Positions 32,781 to 40,677 of a stretch of DNA of 64,000 nucleotides are shown in pieces (position 1 is the first letter of the stretch; every line of letters starts with the position of its first letter). Below the pieces are notes generated by a model. That model did not search any database. It was not told the DNA's origin and worked only from the letters and a program-made list of their open reading frames with translations. A program made the position numbers and the translations under genes. This DNA is from Spirulina sp034932185 (GTDB taxonomy: Bacteria; Cyanobacteriota; Cyanobacteriia; Cyanobacteriales; Spirulinaceae): NCBI RefSeq assembly GCF_034932185.1, contig NZ_JAYGHW010000090.1:1-64000 (forward strand), given 5' to 3'.

Positions 32781-34763
32781 ATGAAATTAGTCTGGTTTGA
32801 ACTTCACGGATACAAAAGGTTTAAGGAATCTGTAAAACTTAACGTTGATGGTAAGTTGGTTGCTCTTGTTGGAGAGAATGAAGTAGGAAAAACTTCTATC
32901 CTTAAAGCCATGCAAAGCATGAACTACAATTCGCGATTCACCCAGGGTGATGTCATACAAGATATCACTCGTGATTATGATTTTGAGGAGCAACATGATG
33001 TTTTAAAAGCAACATTTTGGATTGAACAAGAAGACAAGGATTATGCACGGGATATTTTGTTTATTGAAAAACTAAAATGGATTGAATTGGCAAAAAAAAA
33101 GCAAGGCGAAAAAGAAACAAAATTTTTCTTTGAGAAAGATATAGAAAAATATGCATTTTCTTGGATTTATAGCTTTACTGAATGTACATTAAAATCTCTT
33201 GAGACAAAACAATCTCTTGGCACATACAACATTAAAAAAGATATTTCCTCTTTTATTGATCAACTCAAATTGTTTGAAAAAAAAGAAGACAAGGACAATA
33301 AAGAATTAAAAGATTTAATAGAGAATTTGCAGGAGTCAGCACTAATTATCCATAATAATTTTCTTCTAAATGATCAAGATCCAAAGGGCAATAGTCGAAT
33401 TAAGTTTCTGGAATCATTGATCAATGCAACAGAAGCCATTCTTGCTATACGCAGAGGGAACTATCCACATCTTGAAAAACAAAAGAAGCTATTAGAGGAT
33501 AGAATACCAGAGTTTCTTTTCTTTACTGAACAAGATCGCGATCTACAATATAAATATGATATTTCAACTTACTTTTCAAAAGAAAACAATCCAGCTATTC
33601 CGAGAAGTCTTAAGAATCTGGAAAGTGCATTGAATTTGTCTCTAAAAGGTTTGTTTGAAGCTGCTCAAAAAAATAATCAAGCTAAAATCGAGGATTTACT
33701 AGAGCATGCAAACTTGAATCTTAAGAACTTGCTTAATGAATCTTGGTCACAATCATCCCTTACTGCAAAACTCATCTTTAATAAAACAGAGATCCAAATA
33801 CTACTAAAATCTGACAAAGGTGGTCATACAATACTAGCTGAACGTAGTGATGGACTAAAAAGCTTCTTCACATTGATGCTCTTTCTATCACAGAAGAAAG
33901 ATCTAAAAGTCAAGCCGATCATCCTAATTGATGAAATTGAGTCACGGTTACACTATGATGCACAAGCTGATGTAGTTCAAATGTTAGCCCGACAAGAGTT
34001 AGCATCTAAGGTAATTTACACAACTCATTCAATTGGTTGCCTACCAGAAGACTTAGGCAATGGAGTTCGTCTGATAAAGTCGGATGGAAACCATAGCAAA
34101 ATTGAGAATTACTTTTGGCAAGAACAAGAAGATGTTGGATTTACTCCACTACTCTTCGGAATGGGAGCGAAAACATTAGCTTTTATTCCAGTGCGATGTG
34201 CATTAATCACAGAAGGGCCTACAGATATGCTGTTGCTTCCTGCCTTACTAAAAGAATACTTAAGACAAGAAGTTCTTGGTTTTCAAGTTGTTCCCGGCTT
34301 ATCTGAGGCTTCTGACAATCAAATTCGTTTGCTAGGTTCTCAAGGTAAAAAAACTGCCTATCTTGTAGATGGTGATGAGGCAGGAACAAAAATAGCTAGC
34401 CAACTTCGCAGTAGTGGTGTGCCAGATGAGAAGATCATTATTCTTCCTCAAGTTAATCAGCAAAATAGTATTTTGGAAGACTACATTGATATAGATAGTT
34501 ATGTTCATGCTGTTAACATTGAACTCCAACGATCTCATGGCACAAGTAAGCAAATTACTTCGAGTGATGTTGAACTACCGAACAGATATAGAAAGCTTGA
34601 TGATTGGTGTAAAATTCAAGGAATAAAGCCATTAAGTGAAAAAAAACGAGCTATAGCTTATCATTTACTGGAACATCGTTATGATTATCCTCTGTATAAT
34701 CAAGATGCTAGTGATAGCTTAAAAGAATTATACGAAAAGATTTGCAAAGCTCTGGAGGCATAG
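32781..34763 (+). CDS. OLD-family ATP-dependent nuclease (AAA ATPase plus TOPRIM)
   Basis: 660 residues: N-terminal RecF/SMC-like ATPase half (KLVWFELHGYKRFKESVKL, Walker A GENEVGKTSILKA at about 31), a Lys/Glu-rich helical insertion (about 90-300), the second ATPase lobe with Walker B KPIILIDEIESRLH (about 380) and H-loop YTTHS, and a C-terminal TOPRIM domain (ALITEGPTDMLLLPALL at about 474; YLVDGDEAGTKI at about 527). This is the OLD architecture found in phage P2 Old and in Gabija GajA, where the TOPRIM part nicks DNA. No UvrD-type GajB partner follows, so it is an orphan OLD nuclease. The gene is strikingly AT-rich against acnB and sits in an island with a PLD-like gene, consistent with a transferred defence gene. 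Confidence 0.85.
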   Translation: MKLVWFELHGYKRFKESVKLNVDGKLVALVGENEVGKTSILKAMQSMNYNSRFTQGDVIQDITRDYDFEEQHDVLKATFWIEQEDKDYARDILFIEKLKWIELAKKKQGEKETKFFFEKDIEKYAFSWIYSFTECTLKSLETKQSLGTYNIKKDISSFIDQLKLFEKKEDKDNKELKDLIENLQESALIIHNNFLLNDQDPKGNSRIKFLESLINATEAILAIRRGNYPHLEKQKKLLEDRIPEFLFFTEQDRDLQYKYDISTYFSKENNPAIPRSLKNLESALNLSLKGLFEAAQKNNQAKIEDLLEHANLNLKNLLNESWSQSSLTAKLIFNKTEIQILLKSDKGGHTILAERSDGLKSFFTLMLFLSQKKDLKVKPIILIDEIESRLHYDAQADVVQMLARQELASKVIYTTHSIGCLPEDLGNGVRLIKSDGNHSKIENYFWQEQEDVGFTPLLFGMGAKTLAFIPVRCALITEGPTDMLLLPALLKEYLRQEVLGFQVVPGLSEASDNQIRLLGSQGKKTAYLVDGDEAGTKIASQLRSSGVPDEKIIILPQVNQQNSILEDYIDIDSYVHAVNIELQRSHGTSKQITSSDVELPNRYRKLDDWCKIQGIKPLSEKKRAIAYHLLEHRYDYPLYNQDASDSLKELYEKICKALEA

Positions 34764-35325
34764 GGTGTGTCAGTTGAGTTCAATCATGACATAGTGATTC
34801 AATTTTACCTGACGCACCATTCACCCAGAAGTTTTATTGTTTATGGACAACAACCGTTTACCCAATATTTCATCTCGTGCCATGGCAGAGCCATGGCATG
34901 GGTGTTAGGCGGCTCTGCCGCCTGGTGGGGGAGGGAAGCGGAGCCTCCAGGAGGGCATTACTTAGCAGAGCCAAGTAACGAGAAATTAATTGGCTTGGGG
35001 GCGAAAGATTTTTCGCCCCTACATTATAGGATCTGATGAAGCAGATTCTAGATTAGGTGAGAGTTCATCTCGTGCCATGGCTCTTTGGCATCAGAGATTA
35101 ATCATTCTGACGCACCCTACGATTCTTTCTTGATAGTTCAAAATCGAGTTGTAGGCTTGATCTGCGTAGGGGCAAAAAATTTTTCGCCCCTACATCAGGT
35201 TGACAAATTTTCAGTAATGAACCACAAAGAAAGGTTGGCAATGCCCACCCTACACCTCATTTTGAACGATTTTACCCCGTTCAATGCGTTACAAAAGCTA
35301 TTAATTAGCCCTCTATTTTCATTAA
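34764..35325. other. Repeat-filled interval in the AT-rich island
   Basis: No credible gene. It holds a GGCGGCTCTGCCGCCTGGTG hairpin near 34908-34950, a short-form REP at 34998-35023, the first copy of the ~170-bp direct repeat (35083-35251), and a GGTTGGCAATGCCCACCCTA repeat at 35233-35252. Nothing else is recognised. Confidence 0.6.
35083..35251 (+). repeat. ~170-bp composite direct repeat, copy 1
   Basis: Begins CTCTTTGGCATCAGAGATTA, continues TCTGACGCACCCTACGATT, contains a GGGGCAAAAAATTTTTCGCC hairpin, then GGTTGACAAATTTTCAG and ends GGCAATGCCCACCCTAC. A diverged copy at 36387-36553 keeps all blocks in order. The two flank the PLD-like gene. Confidence 0.85.
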
Positions 35326-36030
35326 CTATATTGAAAAATCAGCAGGCCAAATAAAATATGGCCCATATTTTTGACTCATTTTGAATTCACCCCCTGCTTC
35401 TTTTCCTTTAGCCGTGAGGTAGTTCTTTCCTTCTTTAATCTCGATGTAATGAGAACTAATAAGCTGATCAAGAAAGATGTTTGTTTTTATACCAAGTTTC
35501 TGTGCCAATTTTGATGTAGTAATTTTTTTATGAGTGCCATTTTCAGTTTCCGATTTCGGATCTATTTTGTTTGATACTTTCTTCACTTTCTCAAATGAAA
35601 CTTTTATTTCATCACTGATTCTGATAATTCGTTGAGCTTCTTCATAAGCGTCCTTGTATAACACAGCGTCCTCACCTCTATAGATGAGGATTCCCATCTC
35701 GTTATTATTAATCTGGCTAAATTCATAAAGATTGAGACTTGTTACAATACATAATTCTTCATTTATGTAGCATTTGGCATGAAGATTCTTGCAAAAGCTT
35801 GTTCGGATATAGTTAAGTTCCTTGAGCCAGTTTATTTCTTCATCTTGAAGTTCATTTTTTCCATAGACTATCCTAACATCAATTTTGAGCCTATTTTTGT
35901 CTTCAAGAAGTTCTTTTATTCTATCATTCAGCTTAAGGAATGGGCTGATTAGAATGAGACGATCTTTTGCTGTTTTAATTAGTTCTTCAAGAAAATAATT
36001 TGTAGCACTTGTATTTAAAAATTTTGCCAT
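35326..36030 (-). CDS. Phospholipase D-like protein with C-terminal winged-helix-like domain
   Basis: 234 residues. Residues 1-140 form a PLDc_2-type domain: an N-terminal helix (FLEELIKTAKDRLILISPFL), then KNLHAKCYINEELCIVTSLN, the H-x-K-x(n)-S-x-N half-motif, followed by NNNEMGILIYRGEDAV. Only one HxK motif exists, so activity would need a dimer. The C-terminal ~75 residues (KITTSKLAQKLGIKTNIFLD ... YLTAKGKEAG ... YGPYFIWPADF) look like the DNA-binding or antirepressor-type domain often seen in phage and defence-linked proteins. AT-rich, transcribed toward the OLD gene, and flanked by direct repeats. Likely a nuclease; substrate unknown. Confidence 0.78.
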   Translation of the reverse strand: MAKFLNTSATNYFLEELIKTAKDRLILISPFLKLNDRIKELLEDKNRLKIDVRIVYGKNELQDEEINWLKELNYIRTSFCKNLHAKCYINEELCIVTSLNLYEFSQINNNEMGILIYRGEDAVLYKDAYEEAQRIIRISDEIKVSFEKVKKVSNKIDPKSETENGTHKKITTSKLAQKLGIKTNIFLDQLISSHYIEIKEGKNYLTAKGKEAGGEFKMSQKYGPYFIWPADFSI

Positions 36031-36737
36031 TTTTTCTTCAAATTAAAATTAATACTATCTAACTTTTTTAAGAAGGCTAACTATTAATTAGACGATGATT
36101 AGAGCAGCCTAGCGGCTTTTAAGACGCTGAAAAGCCGAAGTTCTTTCACATCTAAATCCTGGCCGAAACTATAGCACATAAATGTCGAGGTGTCAAAAAT
36201 TGTTAGATCATATCAGCAATCATAAATTCAAAAGTTGACAGCCATCCATGGGAGTGAAGAGGATAGAAGACATTGAGTGAGGGGCTAGCGATGGAAAAGC
36301 AACCCCTGAGTTTTGCCGTAATACTGACTGAACTGTAAACCCGACATTCCGCAGATTGCTCAATAAATGGTGCGTCAGCCGTGACGCTGCTCTTTGGCAT
36401 CAGAGATTAATCACTCTGACGCATCCTACGATTTTAAAATCCGGTTGTAAAATTGATTGGTGTGAGGGCGAAAAATTTTTCGCCCCTACATCACCCCGCA
36501 TCAGGTTAGCAAATTTTCAGCCACCACAAAGTAGAGTTGGCATTGCCCACCCTACTCCTCAACTTTTGATTGAGTAGGGGCGATCGCCCAAACATCAATC
36601 CCTTCCCCGCGAGACTGTGGGCTTTACTCTGGGCTTTACTCTGGGGTTTGATGAATTTTTCTCTCAAAAGCGGTTTAGTTTCCAACCCCCGTGCAATTCT
36701 AGAAATAGAACAATCTTCATACTCCCTGGAGGCTGGC
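36031..36737. other. Intergenic region with repeats upstream of uspA
   Basis: No gene is supported. It contains a GCGGCTTTTAAGACGCTGAAAAGCC-like hairpin region near 36109-36135, the second direct-repeat copy (36387-36553) with a short-form REP (36463-36490), a HIP1-like GCGATCGCC near 36580, and a tandem GGGCTTTACTCT doublet at 36621-36644. Confidence 0.6.
36387..36553 (+). repeat. ~170-bp composite direct repeat, copy 2
   Basis: The same block order as 35083-35251: CTCTTTGGCATCAGAGATTA, CTGACGCATCCTACGATT, GGGCGAAAAATTTTTCGCCC, GGTTAGCAAATTTTCAG, GGCATTGCCCACCCTAC. Confidence 0.85.
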
Positions 36738-37262
36738 ATGGAACCCAAAACCCAAGAGCAGGCAATTCTCTTTGCGGAACCAAAGGCGATCGCCAAAATT
36801 CTCGTCGCCGTTGATCCACACAACACCAATCCCCAAGTGTTTGCCCAAGCTGTCCATTTAGCCCAACTCCATGGGAGTGAATTGCACATTTGCCACTGCA
36901 TCCATGATCTCTTGCCACCGGCATCCAATGCCTTTGCAGGGGGAAGTTTGGGGATGTATGGCGGCTCATTTTCCCCAGAACTATTTGAGCAATCTCAATC
37001 CCTAATCCAAGAGGAGCGGCAACGGATTAATCTCTGGCTCCAGCAATTTATTCACCATGCCCAAGCCCAAGGCGTAAATGCCACCTTTCACCATGGCGAA
37101 GGAGATCCGGGGTTTTATATTTGCAAACTAGCCCAGGATTGGCAGGCGGATCTCGTCGTTGTTGGCCGTCGGGGCCGCAGTGGCCTATCTGAAATGCTCA
37201 TGGGTAGCGTCAGTAATCATGTCGTTCACCATGCCCCCTGTGCGGTTTTGGTCGTGCAGTAG
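36738..37262 (+). CDS. Universal stress protein (UspA family)
   Basis: The ATG of MEPKTQEQAILFAEPKAIAK is chosen because GGAGG lies just upstream (TCCCTGGAGGCTGGCATG) and the preceding in-frame codons encode non-family sequence. The 174-residue protein has the Usp fold: ILVAVDPHNTNPQVFAQAVH at the first strand and the ATP-binding signature VVVGRRGRSGLSEMLMGSVS (G-2x-G-9x-G-S/T), ending VVHHAPCAVLVVQ. A ~50-residue insertion after the second strand (HDLLPPASNAFAGGSLGMYG) is common in cyanobacterial members. It probably binds ATP; role in stress physiology is by family only. A long-form REP follows the stop. Confidence 0.9.
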   Translation: MEPKTQEQAILFAEPKAIAKILVAVDPHNTNPQVFAQAVHLAQLHGSELHICHCIHDLLPPASNAFAGGSLGMYGGSFSPELFEQSQSLIQEERQRINLWLQQFIHHAQAQGVNATFHHGEGDPGFYICKLAQDWQADLVVVGRRGRSGLSEMLMGSVSNHVVHHAPCAVLVVQ

Positions 37263-37266
37263 TTGC

Positions 37267-37319
37267 TGTAGGGGCGTTGGCGTAAGCCTACCGGAGGCAC
37301 AAAAATTTTTCGCCCCTAC
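37267..37319. repeat. Long-form REP repeat between convergent uspA and folB
   Basis: TAGGGGCGTTGGCGTAAGCC, TACCGGAGGCAC, AAAAATTTTTCGCCCCTAC. It sits exactly between the two stop codons. Confidence 0.85.
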
Positions 37320-37690
37320 TTCCCCCGCACAATATCCACACAAATCCCCCCGCTAAAATTGGGAATCGGCGCGGCTAACTTGGTCAGTTGTACCCGCACC
37401 TGTTCCACCAGAGGCAAGGTGAGGATTTGCGCGGCAATGACGGTGGCGAGACGTTCGATCAGGGCAAACCGTTGGGTGGCGATGGTGGTTTGGGCGATCG
37501 CAATACAATCTCGATAATCGAGGGTATCTTCAAGGCGATCGCTCTCCCCTGCGGCGGCTAAATCTACCCATAGCGTTAAATCCACCGTGAACCATTGCCC
37601 TAAAACCTGCTCTTCGGGCAATGCGCCGGTATAGCCATAGGCGCGAATCCCTGTGAGTTTGATTTGATCTCGGTGTGTGCTATCGGCCAT
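37316..37690 (-). CDS. folB: Dihydroneopterin aldolase
   Basis: FolB cleaves 7,8-dihydroneopterin to 6-hydroxymethyl-dihydropterin and glycolaldehyde in folate synthesis. 124 residues: DQIKLTGIRAYGYTGALPEE (substrate loop with the conserved Glu), FTVDLTLWVDL, DTLDYRDCIAIA, FALIERLATVIA and VRVQLTKLAAPIP with the catalytic Lys. Its start overlaps the stop of proA by one base (TAATG), indicating coupled translation downstream of proA. The final codons are at the edge of a REP repeat. Confidence 0.94.
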   Translation of the reverse strand: MADSTHRDQIKLTGIRAYGYTGALPEEQVLGQWFTVDLTLWVDLAAAGESDRLEDTLDYRDCIAIAQTTIATQRFALIERLATVIAAQILTLPLVEQVRVQLTKLAAPIPNFSGGICVDIVRGK

Positions 37691-38994
37691 TAGGCTAAAT
37701 CCCGGTGGGTGAAGGGTTTGGCTTGATCACCGCTGTAGGTGGCGGCGATGTGGCCGCTGCCGGTGAGTTGGTATTTATAGGTAATTAACCCTTCCAAACC
37801 CACAGGGCCACGGGGGGGAATTTGGGCAGTGCTGATCCCCACCTCGGCCCCGAAACCGTAGCGGAACCCATCGGCGAAGCGGGTAGAGCAGTTGTGAAAG
37901 ACTCCGGCGGCATCAACGTTTTGCTGAAATTCTTGGGCGATCGCCCCATCTTCTGTGACGATCGCCTCCGTATGCTTGGATCCGTAGGTGTTGATGTGAT
38001 CAAGGGCGGCGGCTAGATCGGGGACAATTTTAATCGCCAGGATCAGATCACTATATTCCGTCCCCCAATCCCCATCGGTAGCCGTGGCCATGGGGGTAAT
38101 CGCCTGGGTTGCGGCATCGCCGCGCAATTCCACCCCTTGCGCTTCTAAGGCAGCCACCAAGGGCGGTAGGAGTTGGGGGGCGATCGCCTCATGGATTAAT
38201 AACGTTTCAATGGCATTGCAGGCCGCAGGATATTGGGTTTTCGCATCGAGGGTGAGGGCGATCGCCATTTCTAGATCAGCAAATTGATCAATATAAAGAT
38301 GACAAATCCCATCGGCATGGCCCAACACCGGAATCCGGGTATTGTCTTGGATATAGCGGACAAACTCGTTCGATCCTCTGGGGATAATCAGGTCTACATA
38401 ATCCTCCAACGTCAGCAGAGCGCGGATTTCGGCGCGGGTGGTGAGGAGTTGCACCCCATCGGCAGGAACGGCGGTAGGGGTGATGGCCTGCTGAATGATC
38501 CGGGTGAGGGTTTGGCAAGATTGCAACGCCTCGCTACCGCCTTTCAGGATCACGCCATTGCCGGACTTAATCGCCAAGCTGGTGATCTGAATCAGGGCAT
38601 CGGGGCGGGCTTCAAAAATAATCCCCAACACCCCTAGGGGACAGGTGATCCGCTTGAGGATCAACCCCTGATCTAATTCCCGGTGAATCTGAACATGGCC
38701 CAAGGGATCGGGCAATTTCGCCACATCCCCCACGCCAGCGATCGCACTTTTTAACTTACTGGGGCTGAGTTGGAGACGGGCATAGAGGGCTTTGGGCAGA
38801 TCTGCCCGGATGGCGGCTTCACAATCGGCAGCATTGGCGGCGAGGATCTCCGGGGTGGCGGCTTCGAGGGCGGTGGCGATCGCCTCTAAAGCCCCATGGC
38901 GATCATCATGGCTCAACGTTGCCAAATGCCGCGCCGCCCTACGGGTTTGGCGGCCAAGGTCAGTTAAAAGGGGGGAGGTATCGAGGGCAGTCAT
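37690..38994 (-). CDS. proA: Glutamate-5-semialdehyde dehydrogenase (gamma-glutamyl phosphate reductase)
   Basis: ProA reduces L-glutamyl-5-phosphate with NADPH in proline synthesis. The 434-residue protein shows KRITCPLGVLGIIFEARPDA, SGNGVILKGGSEALQS, YVDLIIPRGSNEFVRYIQ, the catalytic Cys in QYPAACNAIETLLIH, and FHNCSTRFADGFRYGFGAEV with GISTAQIPPRGPVGLEGLIT near the end. Length is typical. proB is not adjacent. The gene is coupled to folB downstream. Confidence 0.96.
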   Translation of the reverse strand: MTALDTSPLLTDLGRQTRRAARHLATLSHDDRHGALEAIATALEAATPEILAANAADCEAAIRADLPKALYARLQLSPSKLKSAIAGVGDVAKLPDPLGHVQIHRELDQGLILKRITCPLGVLGIIFEARPDALIQITSLAIKSGNGVILKGGSEALQSCQTLTRIIQQAITPTAVPADGVQLLTTRAEIRALLTLEDYVDLIIPRGSNEFVRYIQDNTRIPVLGHADGICHLYIDQFADLEMAIALTLDAKTQYPAACNAIETLLIHEAIAPQLLPPLVAALEAQGVELRGDAATQAITPMATATDGDWGTEYSDLILAIKIVPDLAAALDHINTYGSKHTEAIVTEDGAIAQEFQQNVDAAGVFHNCSTRFADGFRYGFGAEVGISTAQIPPRGPVGLEGLITYKYQLTGSGHIAATYSGDQAKPFTHRDLA

Positions 38995-39086
38995 GGCTCA
39001 AGATTCAGATCAGTTCTTGATCTTAAACAATTTTGGCGATCGCCGGAACCCACAGGGCGCAGGTTGCGCCCCAATCCTCCACCGCA

Positions 39087-39722
39087 TCAAATTAAACCGC
39101 ACCCTTGGGCCGCGAATTCTGCCACCGTTGCCTCTGATAGAGGATGGGTAGTCAAAGCTAGCAATTGATCCTTGGGGAGTGTCAGGTGAGTGGCTCCCGC
39201 TGTTAAAGCTGCCGCTGCTTCGTCGGGGGATTTGATACTCGCAGCTAAAATTTTCGTGGGAGAACCCTTGAGGATCGCCGCCATCGCTGCCACCAACGCA
39301 ATGCCATCCCCTAAATGCTGCGTGGCGCGATTCACATAGGCGATCGCATATTTCGCCCCCCCTTCCGCCGCCACCGCCGCCTGAGCCGGATGATAAATGC
39401 CGGTAACGGAACAATCAATGCGGGGGGATAACTGGGTAAGGGCCTGAAAACCTAGGGGTGTGGCGGGAATTTTCAGCACCGTTTGCGGCCCGATGATGCC
39501 AGCGGCTTGATAGGCCTCCGAGAGCATCCCCGCCAATGTCGTTGCCGTTAGTTGATAATACAATTCCCCCGAACAGATTCCGCCCAATGCATCTAAGGTT
39601 TCCGCTGGGGGGCGATCGCTCTGGGCCAAGAGCTTCGGATTGGTGGTGATCCCCTTCACCCACCCCCAGGACATCACTGTTTTTGCATCATCAATGGAGG
39701 CGGAATCAAGATAAAGGGCCAT
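39087..39722 (-). CDS. Transaldolase / fructose-6-phosphate aldolase-like protein
   Basis: A 211-residue single-domain (beta/alpha)8 class I aldolase of the FSA/TalC type: MALYLDSASIDDAKTVMSWG, GITTNPKLLA, the Schiff-base Lys in TVLKIPATPLGFQAL, and CSVTGIYHPAQAAVAAEGGA followed by YVNRATQHLGDG. It could cleave fructose 6-phosphate or act as a short transaldolase; the conserved Tyr/Gln choice that separates these is not decisive by eye. The Crp/Fnr regulator starts just upstream, with a 5-bp gap between genes, so the two form an operon. Confidence 0.85.
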   Translation of the reverse strand: MALYLDSASIDDAKTVMSWGWVKGITTNPKLLAQSDRPPAETLDALGGICSGELYYQLTATTLAGMLSEAYQAAGIIGPQTVLKIPATPLGFQALTQLSPRIDCSVTGIYHPAQAAVAAEGGAKYAIAYVNRATQHLGDGIALVAAMAAILKGSPTKILAASIKSPDEAAAALTAGATHLTLPKDQLLALTTHPLSEATVAEFAAQGCGLI

Positions 39723-39727
39723 AGGTG

Positions 39728-40360
39728 TTAAACATTAACCAGAGTATTGTTAATCATAAAATGGCGATCGCCATCTAAAGCAAGCAATCCTTCCCGTTGA
39801 AACTTACCCAATAGGCGCGTAATCGTGACGCGGGTTGTGCCGATCGTGCTAGCGAGGGTTTGATGCGTAAACCGGATCGGCAGTTTGATCCAAGGTTGCC
39901 CCGGCTGGCTTTCCCCCAATTCCTCCCGCAAGAGGATCAACAGTTGAATTAAACGATCTTCCACCCGCCGCTGACCGGCAATGGCTAAAATCGCCTCGGT
40001 CTGCTGCAACCGTCGCCGCGTACTATGCAAAACCGACCGCATCAACACCGCAGAATCCTCAATCTCTTCAAGGCTAAACCATTGGAGATAGACATCCCCT
40101 AGGGCGATCGCATCATAAACCGTCAGGCGCGTAAACCAAGGGCTAACAAATTCATAGGGCCGCACCCACCCCAAAATCACCTCATCACCACTCAATTGGC
40201 TTGTGGTCAACTGGATAAAACCACAACGCAACAACCACACCCCCGCAGCATTGAGGGGAATCAAATCATAACGGCGGAAAGGATGGAGGCGGCGCTCTTC
40301 GTAGGGAAAATCTGTGCGGGGATGGGTGAGGTGAGGCGGGCTTAAAAGGGGGATACCCAT
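39728..40360 (-). CDS. Crp/Fnr-family transcriptional regulator
   Basis: 210 residues with a degenerate cyclic-nucleotide-type sensor (about 25-105; LLRCGFIQLTTSQLSGDEVI), a dimerisation helix (about 108-140), and a C-terminal winged helix HTH_CRP (about 150-205; IRFTHQTLASTIGTTRVTIT then RLLGKFQREGLLAL). It lacks the Cys clusters of Fnr. The recognition helix TTRVTITRLLGKF is close to the NtcA/SyCrp style, but the N-terminus differs from NtcA, so it is an orphan Crp/Fnr-type regulator. It may control the downstream transaldolase-like gene. Confidence 0.85.
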   Translation of the reverse strand: MGIPLLSPPHLTHPRTDFPYEERRLHPFRRYDLIPLNAAGVWLLRCGFIQLTTSQLSGDEVILGWVRPYEFVSPWFTRLTVYDAIALGDVYLQWFSLEEIEDSAVLMRSVLHSTRRRLQQTEAILAIAGQRRVEDRLIQLLILLREELGESQPGQPWIKLPIRFTHQTLASTIGTTRVTITRLLGKFQREGLLALDGDRHFMINNTLVNV

Positions 40361-40450
40361 GGCTAAATCAGGGAGCGAAAGGGCTAACTGTGGCCATTAA
40401 TACCATGGGTTTTTGAGGGCTGGGTAAAGGCAAGGTTAACGAAAGGCTGT

Positions 40451-40477
40451 CGGGGCGAAAAAATTTTTCGCCCCTCT
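40451..40477. repeat. Short-form REP hairpin
   Basis: GGGGCGAAAAAATTTTTCGC followed by CCCTC, between the Crp/Fnr gene and tRNA-Val. Confidence 0.8.
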
Positions 40478-40508
40478 GGAATATTGAGATTTTGACCATC
40501 CATTAAAT

Positions 40509-40581
40509 GGACGCAACTGGGTTCGAACCAGTGACCCCGTCGATGTCAACGACGTACTCTAACCAACTGAGCTATGCGTCC
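40509..40581 (-). tRNA. tRNA-Val (anticodon GAC)
   Basis: The reverse complement folds as a tRNA: acceptor GGACGCA/TGCGTCC (7 bp), D arm GCTCAGTTGGTTAGAG, anticodon stem CGTCG/CGACG with loop TTGACAT (anticodon GAC, valine GUC/GUU codons), T arm with GGTTCGAACCC. CCA is not encoded. Confidence 0.96.
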
Positions 40582-40677
40582 TTAGCGATTAACTAAGATA
40601 ACATATCTTTTGGCTCTGGGCTACATTTAGAGTCAAAAAAATTGCCAATTTTGCTGAATCCGTACATTTAAACTACT

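Noticed and set aside
32781..34763. Complete Gabija system
   Set aside because: No UvrD-like GajB gene follows; only the OLD-type protein is present.
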